Assembly: GCA_947507965.1 (NCBI GenBank)
Contig: CANNQU010000007.1
Span: 16,236 to 80,235, forward strand
Length of the DNA: 64,000 nucleotides
Direction of reading: 5' to 3'
Source of the DNA: Bacteroidota bacterium
GTDB lineage: Bacteria; Bacteroidota; Bacteroidia; UKL13-3
A program made the translations under genes and the position numbers. Positions 43,801 to 53,599 of the stretch are shown one piece after another (positions within the stretch are counted from its first letter, which is position 1; every line of letters begins with the position of its first letter). A model generated the notes under the pieces. That model was not told the origin of the DNA and did no database searches. It worked only from the letters and a program-made list of their open reading frames with translations.

Positions 43801-43858
43801 ATATTTTTTTTGTTCTTTTTATTATTTGCCAATTGAAGTCGTTGTCAAATAGTTTCAT
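40805..43858 (-). CDS. Heparinase II/III-like secreted enzyme with N-terminal P-domain and T9SS type A tail
   Basis: A 1017-residue secreted protein. Seen: signal peptide (about residues 14-35, ending NFAQ), an N-terminal proprotein-convertase P-like beta-sandwich (about 36-185; NIKHTFDRDL and TGTWIPLKSLNLF), an alpha-toroid-like domain (about 200-560), a heparinase II/III-like catalytic beta-domain (about 560-830; SKRAAHEHRDNNSFTVF, LIDAGYYDTYGG, SIAHNTICV), then linker domains and a T9SS tail (VYPNPAFAEL, ending FTTKFIKG). Known: family members are lyases of acidic polysaccharides. Inference: surface polysaccharide lyase; substrate unknown. Start: ATG 43858 (before the signal peptide) rather than the TTG at 43957. 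Divergent from sprA. Confidence 0.8.
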   Translation of the reverse strand: MKLFDNDFNWQIIKRTKKIFLSVLVLLFSLTNFAQTFTSNLIINIPDAPAPEVYDSVFVSGLATSLSSTYGLAGVCFNIKHTFDRDLILRLISPQGDTIIIANRVGDARDNFTATCIAQNGVNGYLSDGYPPFTGTWIPLKSLNLFNNGQNANGWWKFAMRDVGNGDIGLINLFSLTFSANPPAMVYPAIHTGRPRIYAGSARITWLQNNITIPGDCQNTYNDFLYAYQNWWINDPQLYLLGSDSMLWTWDWSSQWSSAEAYYTVFIYKLTNDPLALKRCRFLAKQVISCIDTSNFATMDWYEKENLLRQMSDAGDILLDWCYDNLPGSLRDQLSLSLYKMNREFMNTYILSSAGNSYVSSHNTWNTIFCNQNTLTLYNASGLTASQKDTVMQWYQTVYDKLINRFIPCWAYYRDDDGGWNWGAAYAMWSLVDQFQLFENMRVGTDKNFYTDLPWVQNSINQYVYFMQPNNKTIHFGDGETGLSGDRVMYLHARIFNDPRSLWLSQYWSQPAYTPNTNHKFAKLLYKDFTMATVSMPNSPLNWWTDKVGLSVSRSSWKTDATMITFVNSPSKRAAHEHRDNNSFTVFKNAPLLIDAGYYDTYGGTHYLNYYQRSIAHNTICVFDSTEIYSNFGQAASNDGGQIESNALMNYNDIFQPVNQRGQWIKYASGTSYEYNIADAQRSYDSTKLDFFRRRVLYVKPNRVIVLDHVHLKNRSTKQRDIKWVAHFVNKPTVNGSIINTKVSGHIETFNGKDYLASNKNGKIAIRTLLPSNAATTRIGGSGYEYWVNGVNYPPLSNPDTSFYSPGSWRIEVKPTTITDTMVFLHTIDVGDSTNNLVAGGISIQNNISIGSDWNDTLYFFSADADTGKYDHVFHQVKGGRTVGIFALDLVAGNYFVKVDGAIVATTATDNNGVLLSTATLPAGNHTVEIVQNNTSISDIYKDVPLQVYPNPAFAELNIILTSGMQLNEIQIYNSIGQLMMKTRYTQRINISSLAPGVYVLKVTLDGNYFTTKFIKG

Positions 43859-44295
43859 ATTTTTTTTATCATTATAAATGTTGGATGAGTATTCGATTTG
43901 AAATAGGTGTATTTTTGTATTCTGTTGTTGATGGTAGATTTTATCCGCAATTAACAAAAAAAAACGTTCTGAGATCCTCGGGCATGAATAATTTGTGAAA
44001 CAGCACTGAACCTAACCAACTGGAATCTATTTCGTTCACCCTATCATTTCTGGTTACCGTAAATGAGCTTCTGGCCGTTGTATTCCGACGCCAAAATCCA
44101 ATTCATTTTTCAATTTCCTTGTTTACATCAGATTTTATTATTTAATTCGCCATACATCAAAAATAATGTATTTGCCTATTGCGTCATTTTTACGTCATAA
44201 AATTCAAAATTGGAAACTAAAATAGAGAAACTCCGTTATTGCCGCTAATGTTGCACGACAACGGAAAATTTATTTTAAAAAACATTAATTAGCAG
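43859..44295. other. 437-bp divergent intergenic region between the heparinase-like gene and sprA
   Basis: Contains the promoters of both genes but no gene. It has a minus-strand TATTTTTG (44165-44158) inside an inverted repeat ATACAT/ATGTAT, a direct repeat CGTCAT at 44182-44187 and 44193-44198 (11-bp period), and an imperfect TAATGTTG (44246-44253) on the plus strand. None is a firm sprA promoter. Confidence 0.6.
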
Positions 44296-47200
44296 ATGAA
44301 TTTGTTACGTAAAACAATCTCAATTTTAATCTTTTTGTTATCGACTTTTATTTTAAAAGCGAATCGTGTCGTTGCATTTCATCGAATGGATATCGGTGTT
44401 CGTATTGACACACCAAGTGTTGATAGCAACAAAGTTCGCAAAACACGCATTCAATTAAAAACCCCTCCGAACGTAACTTCTTCCACCGAATACGATTCAT
44501 TGAGCAGTGGGTTTGTGAATCGAACCAAGGTGGGTAACACGGCCATTGGCCTTCCTCGGTTTTTGACACTGGAAGAATATCTTAACGAAAGCAGAAAACA
44601 AGGAGTCGATGACTATTTCCGAAAACGATCCTTATCGGAAGAGTTTATTAAAGGTGGTGGCATCTTATCATCGCTCAATTTGCCACCCAATCCGATCACA
44701 AGCTGGCTCGGCGGTACGGTTGACTTGCATCCTCAAGGCAGTGCTGAACTCATTTTTGGAATTAATAGTAATCGAATTAATAACCCGGCTTTAAGTCCAA
44801 AGCAACGTCATGTAACCCAGTTCGACTTCGATCAAAACATTCAGCTAAACTTAACCGGAAGTATTGGCGATAAAATAAAAATCAATGCCATTAACGATAC
44901 CAAGGCGATCTTCGACTTCGATAATATTTTCAAATTGGATTATTCAGGAAAGGAAGATGAGATCATAAAAAAGATTGAACTTGGGAACGTAGGCTTGCCA
45001 TTAAACAGCAATTTAATAAGTCCGGGACAGTCCTTATTTGGCGCCAAAGTTGCCTTGCAATTTGGCCGGTTAAATATCACGACGATCGTTACTCAAAACA
45101 AAGGTAAATCAACCACCACCGAATTTACCGGTGGCGCCCAAACAACAAACTTTGATATTAGTGCCGATAATTACGACGTCAATCGCCATTATTTTCTTGG
45201 ACAGTTTTTTCGTGAGCATTACGATGAATGGTTAAGCCGATTGCCTTTGATAAACTCGGCGGTACAAATTAATCGAGTAGAAGTTTGGATTACCAATAGA
45301 AACTCCTCCTATACGGAAGCACGCGACATCCTTGCTTTCACCGATTTAGGTGAAGGAAATCCATATAATGCAACCAACTTAACAACCAGAAATTTTAGAG
45401 CAACAGACAACTACAACAACAACGTTTACAATAAAATTTATAACGATCAGGGATTACGAAATTCAAACAGCGTCATTAATCAGTTGAGTGGTAACTACCC
45501 CAATTTGGTTTCCGGCATCGATTATCAACTACAAACCTATTCGCGCCGCTTAACAGAACAGGAATATACCTTAAATGGTAAAATGGGTTTCATCTCCTTA
45601 AACTCCCCTCTAAATAATGGCGAGGTATTGGCTGTAGCATATGAATACACCTATAACGGACAAGTTTTTAAAGTAGGTGAATTTAGTACGGAGGTACAAA
45701 ATGATTTAAACTCCAATAAAGTTCTATTTGTGAAGCTGCTAAAAGGATATAATGTTCGTCCAGAGCTACCCACTTGGAAGCTGATGATGAAAAATATTTA
45801 TTCCTTAAATGCTTATTCGGTACAACAAAAGGATTTCAAGCTGGGCATCCTTTACAAAGATGAGGCTACAGGAACAGAATTTAATTTTATTCCTGCGAAA
45901 GGAGAAGACAATCTCTATCAGGTGCCTCTGATAAAAGTTTTAAACCTCGACAATGTAAATTCGCAACAAGATAATGTAAGCGATGGTGTATTCGACTTTA
46001 TTGAAGGAACCACGATCCTGTCATCCAACGGAAGAATCATTTTCCCTTGCCTTGAGCCATTTGGCAATTATTTAAAGAAAAAATTTGTTGACACGGCTTT
46101 AACATCCAAAGCGTATGTGTATCAAACGTTATACGACTCCACTAAATATGCCGCACAACAAGATGCACGGCATAATCGTTTTTATATTCGTGGCAGCTAC
46201 CAAGGAAGTGCGAGCAATGAAATTTCCCTTAATGCTTTCAATATTCCCAAAGGCTCCGTTAAGGTAACTGCCGGTGGTGCCCCCTTACGTGAAGGGATCG
46301 ATTATTCGGTAGATTATTTAATTGGGAAAGTGCGAATAATAAACACGAGTTTACTGCAGTCGGGAGCTGTTATAAAAGTTGAAGCTGATAATAATAACCT
46401 CTTTAACACCCAACAAAAAAGCCTTATCGGTACGCGTCTCGACTATAAAATAAATAAAGATTTTGTACTTGGGGGCACCTACCTGCATCTGGCCGAACGT
46501 CCGTTAACGCAAAACGTATCTGCTGGCGATGAGCCGTTGTCGAACACGATTATTGGCTTGGATGGAATATTTAAATCAGATTCGAGGTTGATTACCAAGT
46601 TGGTTGATAAAATACCATTCATTCAAACAAAAGAAGTTTCAAGCATTTTATTGGCTGCCGAGTTTGCCAAAATTATTCCCGGTGTTCCTCGTTCACTCGA
46701 CAAAACAAAAAAAGGATTCTCTTATATCGACGACTTTCAAGGAGCCGAATCGCCCTATGATTTACGTACCCCAAACTCTTGGTTTACAGCAAGCACGCCA
46801 CAAGGCAACCCCGGTGAATTTCCTACCGGGAGTGATCGCAGTTTAAAAAACCGATTTAATACAGCCCGGATGTCATGGTATTTTGTTGACCAATTCACTT
46901 TTTTCGGAGGTACGCCTCCCAATGGCATCTCCAATGCGGTTCTCGACGACCCTTATCAACGACTGATACTTCAAAAAGAAGTTTATCCCGACAAGCAGCT
47001 AGCGCAAACTACGGCGACTAATTTGCAAACCTTAGACCTCTTTTACAACCCTAGAACTCGAGGAGCATATAACTTTAATGTTGATGGTTTAAATGCAGAT
47101 GGCACTCTAAATACCCCAAAAAATAATTGGGGTGGCATCATGCGTAGAATCGAAACCAACGATTTTGAAGCCGCTAATATTGATTATATCAGTATCTGGG

Positions 47201-50200
47201 TGATGGACCCTTTTATTAAAAACCAAGCGAATAGTGGTGATTTAATCATACAACTCGGTAATGTAAGCGAAGATATATTGCCCGATGGCAGAAAAAGTTT
47301 CGAACATGGCTTACCCAAAAGTGCGAAAAAAGAAAATGTTGACACGACCAACTGGGGGTTAGTTTCCAAATTGTCGCCCATTGTAAATGCTTTCGAGAAC
47401 GAAGAAACGTCACGTGAGTTTCAGGACATTGGGTTGGACGGGCTCACGGATGCAGAGGAGAGAGACTTCTTTGACAGTAGCTATATCAAATTACTTAAAA
47501 ACAAATTCGGGACAACATCACAGGCCTATATCAATGCCTCCAACGACCCATCAGCTGATAACTATCAATATTATCTTGGAACAGGGTTGGATAATTCGCA
47601 AGCCAATATCTTTGATCGGTATCGTTACATCAATAACAGTGAGGGCAATTCGCCTACCAACGCACAATCACAAACAAAAACAGGTTATCAAAATTCGGCT
47701 TATACATCAACCCCCGATGACGAAGATATCGACCGCGACTTTTCGATGAACACGAGTGAAGATTATTTTCAATATCGGGTAAAGCTTGATCCCAATGCCT
47801 TGGTGCCGGGACAAAATTTCATCACCGATAAAGAATCGCGCTCGGTTACCATTAGCACCGGAACGCAGCAAGTAAATTGGTACCAGTTGAAAATTCCAAT
47901 TCAACAATTCGAGAAAAAATATGGCAGTATTAACGACTTCAAATCCATCCGTTTTATTCGACTTATCTTAAAAGGATTTCAAGACAGTGTGGTGTTGCGA
48001 ATGGGCGAATTTCAATTGGTGAGAAGCGAATGGCGCAAGTGTAATCAGTCTTTACGCGATCCGAAACAGGTCATCGTTTCCAGTAGTGCTACCAACACCC
48101 GATTCGATGTTACCACCGTTAATATTGAAGAAAACAGTAAGCGTCAACCCATCAACTATGTAATCCCTCCAGGCATCAACCGGCAACTTGATCCTAGTAA
48201 TCCTCAGTCGATACAACAAAACGAACAATCGCTTTCTATGATTACCTGTAATTTAGAAGATGACGATGCTCGTGGGGCCTTTAAAAATACACAATACGAT
48301 TTTAGAAACTATAAACATATTCGAATGTTTATGCATGCCGAAGAGTTTCAAGGTCAATTGTTAAAAGATGGGGAATTATGGGGATTCATTCGATTAGGAA
48401 CCGACTATACCAATAACTACTATGAATACAGTTTCCCTCTCAAGGTAACCCTTGCCGGTCAAAATTCGCCAGAACAAGTATGGCCAGAGGAAAACCACAT
48501 GGATTTGGTACTCAGTTATTTGGCAGAAATAAAACAAGAAAGAGAACTTAATTCAGGCTCCCTAACACAGCCTTACTTTTCATTGATTCATGCGGGTTAT
48601 AAAATTGTTGGAACACCGGACATAAGCAGTGTAAAAGTATTCTGCATCGGCGTTCGTAATCCTGCCGACGATAAATTAAATCATTGCGGTGAAGTGTGGT
48701 TTAATGAATTACGTCTGGAGGAATTTAACAATCAGGGTGGCTGGGCAGCTGAGGCAAGAACAGATATTAAACTAGCCGACTTCGGCAATGTACGTTTATC
48801 ATCGCATATTCACACCTATGGCTATGGTGCTTTGGATAAGAAGCTAAACGAAAGAAGCCGTGATGATGTTAGAGGATATGCTTTCGTATCGAATTTCGAA
48901 ATGGGTAAGTTTTTTCCGATGAAGGCAGGCTTTAATATCCCACTCGCACTTTCCTATAGCGAAGATGTGATACAACCTCACTACAATCCATTAAATCCGG
49001 ATGTGCCGCTTGAACAGGCGTTGAATGCAGCCAGAAACAACGCAAATCCAAACTTATATACGCAACTAAAGGATGCTGCTAATGATTATACCAGTCGTTA
49101 CGGGCTAAACTTAATCAACATGCGTAAAACAATGGTTGGAAATGGGAGGCCAATGCCTTGGAGCATCAGTAACTTCACGTTCTCTTATCAGTATAATCGC
49201 ATCTATAAACATAACCCTACATCGGCTCGTATAGAGAATAAAAATTGGCGGGGTATGATTACCTATGTTTACTCATTTCCTTCGGTTACCATTCAGCCTT
49301 TCACAAAAATAAGCAAGTCGAAATGGCTCAAATTAATTACTGATTTCAATTTAAGTGTGTTGCCAAGTAGCTTTAATTTTAGAGTTGAAACCGATCGGCG
49401 TTATAATGTGCTTCAGTTACGGAATAACGACTTTAAGAATAATAATAATGCTATTGTAGAAATTCTTCCTACCTACGATAAAGATTTTACGATGAATCGG
49501 ATATATGATTTACAGTGGGCCTTAACCCACGCTTTAAAATTAAACTACAATGCCAATAATGGCTCTCGTATTCCTGAACCTCTGGGTTCTATTGAAACTG
49601 CACAACAACGAAATGTTATTCAACAAAACTTTTTCAAAGGCGGTGAAGCACGCAAATTCAATCAGAATATTGGCGTTAACTACCAATTGCCATTAAACAA
49701 ATTACCACTAACCGATTGGATTACTTCCAATGCGAATTACACGATAAGTTACGATTGGACGGGTGCTCCTCTGGCCTTATTGAAAGACACGCTGGGAAAT
49801 CAGATACAAAACGCACGAAATTTCCAACTGCAATCGCAATTTAATTTTACGCAGTTGTATAATAAGTGGAAGTTCTTAAAGAAGATGAACGAACAAATTT
49901 CATCCAACAGCCGTAATAGAACCATTGAAGTAGCCGACCCTGAAAAAGGGAAAAACAAACCCCGGACAAAAAAGGAAATAGACGCGAAAAAGAAAGCCGA
50001 TAAGGAAGCCCAATCAAAGGAGGCGAATACCTATCCGGTAGCCTTACGCAGCCTCGTTAAAATTATTACCGGAGTAAAAAATGCAAGTTTTACCTATACC
50101 CTCAATGACGGAAGTGGTATTCCTGGATTTTTGCCTTCTCCTAAGAATTTTGGGCAAAATTTTAATAGCAATGCGCCCGGTTGGGACTTTATTATGGGCT

Positions 50201-51468
50201 CCCAAATAGATACCAACTTTTTATATTCGGCGGCAAATAAAGATTGGATTAGCTCCAAATCGGAGATGAATAATCCATATACCATCAACAAACTCACCAA
50301 ATTGGATGGGCGAATCAGCATAGAACCCATCAATGACCTTAGAATTGATTTATCCTTCAATCGCCAGTATTCTTTTAATGAAAGCGGCATTTTTAAGTTC
50401 GACACGGTGGAACAGTTCAATGCATTCAGAATTCAGAATCCATTACAGGGAGGCACTTTCAGCACAAGCTATGTAATGATTGGCTCGGCCTTTAAAAAAG
50501 ATCAGGTAACCAACAGTTCAAATATTTCGCCAACGTTTAAACAGTTTGAAAACAATCGATATACCATAGCGCAACGTCTTCAAAATGCGGAAGGCAGAAC
50601 CACCGGAATTAATGATACCACAAATTACCCACGAGGCTATAGTAAACAGTCGCAGGATGTGGTCATGCTTGCCTTTCTATCGGCCTATACCAATAAAAAT
50701 GCAAATTCTTTCTCTTTAGATCGCTTCCCTAAAATCCCTTTACCCAACTGGCGCTTAAACTATAACGGGCTATCCAAACTTAAATCAATCCAGAAATATT
50801 TTAGTGGCATTACCATCTCTCACAGTTACTCCTGTACCTATAACACCCAATTTTCATCGAGTTATGTGCATGGCATCGATTCGGCACATGATTTCATTCC
50901 GGATGTAATCATCCGTACCATATCATTTAGCGAACGATTTAGCCCTCTTGCAGGTATTGATATAACCATGAAAAACAGCATGACCTTTGGCATACGGTAT
51001 AACCAAGATCGTACGTTAGCCATGCAAATTGCAGGAAAATCATTATCGGAAAGCCAAAATAAAGAGTTTACCTTTAGCTTTGGGTACCGAACAAGTCAAG
51101 TATTCTTACCATTCAGAATCAAAGGAAAGAGAGCATACCTCCAAAATGATGTGAATGTAAAAATGGATATCAGCTATCGCGATAATCTGGTTATCGTTCG
51201 CCGCATGGATATCTCTCCCGACCAAGCCGCTAGTGGCAGTCGTTTGCTGGCCATACGCCCGAATATCGATTATATGTTGAATGATAATTTAACGATGCGG
51301 TTGTATTTTGAGATGAACTTAACGAAGCCTCATGTATCCAATCAATTTCCAACAACGATATCAAAAGGAGGAATATCTATTCGTTATACACTCGACGAAA
51401 ATTTCTTGAAAAACCAATTGCCGAATAGTGGCGGAAAAAAATCGAAGAAAACAAAACAATCATTTTAG
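44296..51468 (+). CDS. sprA: SprA, outer membrane translocon protein of the T9SS
   Basis: A 2390-residue protein, the outer membrane channel of the type IX secretion system. Seen: signal peptide (residues 1-22), the conserved SprA N-terminal and repeated domains (the block YFLGQFFREHYDEWLSRLPL at about residues 300-320 is diagnostic), Lys-rich stretch (about 1880-1920), and a C-terminal run of barrel strands ending KKSKKTKQSF. Known: SprA forms a giant barrel through which T9SS cargos with YPNP-type or gliding tails pass. The window holds seven predicted cargos. Length is typical (about 2300-2400). The start ATG 44296 is clear. Convergent with nth (3 bp between stops). Confidence 0.96.
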   Translation: MNLLRKTISILIFLLSTFILKANRVVAFHRMDIGVRIDTPSVDSNKVRKTRIQLKTPPNVTSSTEYDSLSSGFVNRTKVGNTAIGLPRFLTLEEYLNESRKQGVDDYFRKRSLSEEFIKGGGILSSLNLPPNPITSWLGGTVDLHPQGSAELIFGINSNRINNPALSPKQRHVTQFDFDQNIQLNLTGSIGDKIKINAINDTKAIFDFDNIFKLDYSGKEDEIIKKIELGNVGLPLNSNLISPGQSLFGAKVALQFGRLNITTIVTQNKGKSTTTEFTGGAQTTNFDISADNYDVNRHYFLGQFFREHYDEWLSRLPLINSAVQINRVEVWITNRNSSYTEARDILAFTDLGEGNPYNATNLTTRNFRATDNYNNNVYNKIYNDQGLRNSNSVINQLSGNYPNLVSGIDYQLQTYSRRLTEQEYTLNGKMGFISLNSPLNNGEVLAVAYEYTYNGQVFKVGEFSTEVQNDLNSNKVLFVKLLKGYNVRPELPTWKLMMKNIYSLNAYSVQQKDFKLGILYKDEATGTEFNFIPAKGEDNLYQVPLIKVLNLDNVNSQQDNVSDGVFDFIEGTTILSSNGRIIFPCLEPFGNYLKKKFVDTALTSKAYVYQTLYDSTKYAAQQDARHNRFYIRGSYQGSASNEISLNAFNIPKGSVKVTAGGAPLREGIDYSVDYLIGKVRIINTSLLQSGAVIKVEADNNNLFNTQQKSLIGTRLDYKINKDFVLGGTYLHLAERPLTQNVSAGDEPLSNTIIGLDGIFKSDSRLITKLVDKIPFIQTKEVSSILLAAEFAKIIPGVPRSLDKTKKGFSYIDDFQGAESPYDLRTPNSWFTASTPQGNPGEFPTGSDRSLKNRFNTARMSWYFVDQFTFFGGTPPNGISNAVLDDPYQRLILQKEVYPDKQLAQTTATNLQTLDLFYNPRTRGAYNFNVDGLNADGTLNTPKNNWGGIMRRIETNDFEAANIDYISIWVMDPFIKNQANSGDLIIQLGNVSEDILPDGRKSFEHGLPKSAKKENVDTTNWGLVSKLSPIVNAFENEETSREFQDIGLDGLTDAEERDFFDSSYIKLLKNKFGTTSQAYINASNDPSADNYQYYLGTGLDNSQANIFDRYRYINNSEGNSPTNAQSQTKTGYQNSAYTSTPDDEDIDRDFSMNTSEDYFQYRVKLDPNALVPGQNFITDKESRSVTISTGTQQVNWYQLKIPIQQFEKKYGSINDFKSIRFIRLILKGFQDSVVLRMGEFQLVRSEWRKCNQSLRDPKQVIVSSSATNTRFDVTTVNIEENSKRQPINYVIPPGINRQLDPSNPQSIQQNEQSLSMITCNLEDDDARGAFKNTQYDFRNYKHIRMFMHAEEFQGQLLKDGELWGFIRLGTDYTNNYYEYSFPLKVTLAGQNSPEQVWPEENHMDLVLSYLAEIKQERELNSGSLTQPYFSLIHAGYKIVGTPDISSVKVFCIGVRNPADDKLNHCGEVWFNELRLEEFNNQGGWAAEARTDIKLADFGNVRLSSHIHTYGYGALDKKLNERSRDDVRGYAFVSNFEMGKFFPMKAGFNIPLALSYSEDVIQPHYNPLNPDVPLEQALNAARNNANPNLYTQLKDAANDYTSRYGLNLINMRKTMVGNGRPMPWSISNFTFSYQYNRIYKHNPTSARIENKNWRGMITYVYSFPSVTIQPFTKISKSKWLKLITDFNLSVLPSSFNFRVETDRRYNVLQLRNNDFKNNNNAIVEILPTYDKDFTMNRIYDLQWALTHALKLNYNANNGSRIPEPLGSIETAQQRNVIQQNFFKGGEARKFNQNIGVNYQLPLNKLPLTDWITSNANYTISYDWTGAPLALLKDTLGNQIQNARNFQLQSQFNFTQLYNKWKFLKKMNEQISSNSRNRTIEVADPEKGKNKPRTKKEIDAKKKADKEAQSKEANTYPVALRSLVKIITGVKNASFTYTLNDGSGIPGFLPSPKNFGQNFNSNAPGWDFIMGSQIDTNFLYSAANKDWISSKSEMNNPYTINKLTKLDGRISIEPINDLRIDLSFNRQYSFNESGIFKFDTVEQFNAFRIQNPLQGGTFSTSYVMIGSAFKKDQVTNSSNISPTFKQFENNRYTIAQRLQNAEGRTTGINDTTNYPRGYSKQSQDVVMLAFLSAYTNKNANSFSLDRFPKIPLPNWRLNYNGLSKLKSIQKYFSGITISHSYSCTYNTQFSSSYVHGIDSAHDFIPDVIIRTISFSERFSPLAGIDITMKNSMTFGIRYNQDRTLAMQIAGKSLSESQNKEFTFSFGYRTSQVFLPFRIKGKRAYLQNDVNVKMDISYRDNLVIVRRMDISPDQAASGSRLLAIRPNIDYMLNDNLTMRLYFEMNLTKPHVSNQFPTTISKGGISIRYTLDENFLKNQLPNSGGKKSKKTKQSF

Positions 51469-51471
51469 CGT

Positions 51472-52116
51472 TTAGTTGACGTTGGTAAGTGCAAACCTAC
51501 ACCATGTTTTTAGCCCACATTCCGTACATCTTGGCTTACGTGCCACACACGTGTAGCGTCCATGCAAAATAAGCCAATGATGAGCCTTAGGAATTAATGC
51601 TTCGGGGATTTGCTGATATAATTGTGTTTCGACAGCCAAGGGCGTACGGGCCGTTTGTGTAACGATGCCGAGGCGCTTTGAAACCCTAAAAACATGCGTA
51701 TCCACTGCCATGGTGGGTTGATGGTAAATCACCGACAAAATGACATTAGCGGTCTTTCTTCCTACCCCTGGCAAAGTACACAGTTGCTCCATGGACTCGG
51801 GAATCGTGCCTTGAAATTCGGCGACCAGCTTTTGTGCCATCCCCACCAGATGCTTGGCTTTGTTATTCGGGTAGCTAATACTTCTAATATATTCAAAAAC
51901 TTCAGCTACGTCAGCGTCAGCCAAAATTTGAGGCGAAGGAAACCGACGAAACAATGCAGGAGTCGTCTGGTTTACTCGCTTATCCGTACACTGTGCCGAA
52001 AGTATAACCGACACGAGCAACTGAAATGCATTATCATAAATCAACTCCGTTTCAGCGATTTGAAAATTTTCTTCGAACCAGCTAATAATATTTTTTACAC
52101 GTTCGGCTTTCGTCAT
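51472..52116 (-). CDS. nth: Endonuclease III (DNA glycosylase/AP lyase)
   Basis: A 214-residue base-excision repair enzyme that removes oxidised pyrimidines and cuts abasic sites. Seen: helix-hairpin-helix LPGVGRKTAN with the catalytic Lys121, the catalytic Asp139 in AVDTHVFRVSKRLG (matching E. coli K120 and D138), and a C-terminal [4Fe-4S] cluster motif C-x6-C-x2-C-x5-C. Full length. Convergent with sprA. Confidence 0.97.
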   Translation of the reverse strand: MTKAERVKNIISWFEENFQIAETELIYDNAFQLLVSVILSAQCTDKRVNQTTPALFRRFPSPQILADADVAEVFEYIRSISYPNNKAKHLVGMAQKLVAEFQGTIPESMEQLCTLPGVGRKTANVILSVIYHQPTMAVDTHVFRVSKRLGIVTQTARTPLAVETQLYQQIPEALIPKAHHWLILHGRYTCVARKPRCTECGLKTWCRFALTNVN

Positions 52117-52320
52117 GGGTACTGCAAAAGTATTTTATTATTCCATTCCTCTATCACGAATTAAGCGATTTAAAATAACAGCCAAAATCTACGACTTATA
52201 TCGACTAAATGCCGGTAACGAATGGATGTATTGGAAAAGAAAAAGAGCCATTTTTCAATAGATATTCACAACCCCGAATTCTATTTAAAATTGATTGCTA
52301 TTTTGTATAATATTGCAATA

Positions 52321-53583
52321 ATGAATTCGACACATCAAATAGTTTGTTCAAAATGCGGCAGCGAAATCGACGTTAGTGGTGCCCTGTCTTCCAAGATAGA
52401 GGCAGAACTAATAAGCAAATACAATAAGCAGTATTTGGAGGTGAAAACAAAGCAGGATGCGAAAAAACTTGAATTAGAAAAACTAGGACAACAGCTGCAG
52501 CAGCAAAAAGATGATTTTGAAGAACAACTGAAACTCAAAGTTCAGCAAGAGCTCACGCAGCAAAAAAAAGCACTCGAAAAACAACTGCGAGAGGATATCA
52601 ATAAGGAAAATGGAGAAACACTTTCTACCTTCCAAAAGCAAATTGAAGAGAAAAACAAGCAGTTAGCCGACTTCTATAAATTAAAGACGGAAAATGAAAC
52701 CCTCAAGCAGGAACAAGAGGTTATTCACGAAAAAATGAGAGCCGATTTTGCGGAAAAGCTACGTGTTGAAACGAGTAAAACACGCGAACAAGCGATGAAA
52801 GACGGAAGCGATAAAATCCAAAAACAACTCGATGAAAAAGAACATGTGATAAAGCAGCTTAACGATCAGCTTCTGGAAGCACAACGCAAAGCACAACAAG
52901 GCAGTATGCAGGTACAAGGCGAAGTGCAGGAATTAGCTATCGAAGATTTCTTAAGAGGTGCTTTCCCTTACGATACCATCGATGAAATTAAGAAAGGAGC
53001 ACGGGGTGGCGATTGTATTCAACAAGTAAACACCACGACTCGTTTAAACTGTGGAACTATTTACTACGAAAGCAAGAGAACCAAAGATTTTCAACCCTCA
53101 TGGATCGAAAAATTTAAAAATGACATCCGAAACTCGAAGGCTATGTTTGGCGTATTGGTAACCGAGGTAATGCCTAAAGACATGCCACATTTGGGGTTGC
53201 GGGAGGGAATATGGATTTGTACTTTCGAAGAATTTAAAGGGTTGAGCATGGTACTACGTGAGTCGGTAATACTGATGAGTGAAGCCTTGGCTTCACAAGA
53301 AAACAAAGGAGATAAAATGCATCTTTTGTATTCCTTTTTAACGGGCAATGAGTTCAAGCAAAATGTAGAAGCGATGGTTGAAGGTTTTATTGCCATGCAA
53401 GCCGACTTACACAGTGAGAAACGTGCCATGGAAGGTATTTGGAAGAAACGCGAGAAACAGATTGACAAAGTACTGCTTAATACGACCCACATGTACAGTA
53501 GTATTAAAGGAATCGCCGGTAGTGCCATTGCCGATATAAAACACTTGGAATTAGGGTACCGTCAAGATCAATTGGATGAATAA
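52321..53583 (+). CDS. DUF2130 protein (coiled coil with nuclease-like C-terminus)
   Basis: A 420-residue protein of the DUF2130 family, function unknown. Seen: N-terminal CSKCG (C9, C12; one half of a zinc-ribbon-like site), a long coiled coil (about 25-205), then a conserved domain with IEDFLRGAFPYD, GARGGDCIQQV and YYESKRTKDF. The spaced D and ExK pattern suggests a PD-(D/E)xK-type nuclease fold; this is inference. Start: the frame opens at 52222 with 33 extra residues, but ATG 52321 begins the CSKC domain and a TAATATTG promoter-like element sits at 52308-52315, just before it. Its last 8 bases overlap an upstream alternative start of the M1 gene. Confidence 0.7.
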   Translation: MNSTHQIVCSKCGSEIDVSGALSSKIEAELISKYNKQYLEVKTKQDAKKLELEKLGQQLQQQKDDFEEQLKLKVQQELTQQKKALEKQLREDINKENGETLSTFQKQIEEKNKQLADFYKLKTENETLKQEQEVIHEKMRADFAEKLRVETSKTREQAMKDGSDKIQKQLDEKEHVIKQLNDQLLEAQRKAQQGSMQVQGEVQELAIEDFLRGAFPYDTIDEIKKGARGGDCIQQVNTTTRLNCGTIYYESKRTKDFQPSWIEKFKNDIRNSKAMFGVLVTEVMPKDMPHLGLREGIWICTFEEFKGLSMVLRESVILMSEALASQENKGDKMHLLYSFLTGNEFKQNVEAMVEGFIAMQADLHSEKRAMEGIWKKREKQIDKVLLNTTHMYSSIKGIAGSAIADIKHLELGYRQDQLDE

Positions 53584-53599
53584 TTTTTTTTTAAAAAAT

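Noticed and set aside
43859..43957. 33-residue extension of the heparinase-like protein starting with TTG
   Set aside because: It would move the signal peptide about 50 residues from the N-terminus; ATG 43858 puts it close to the start.
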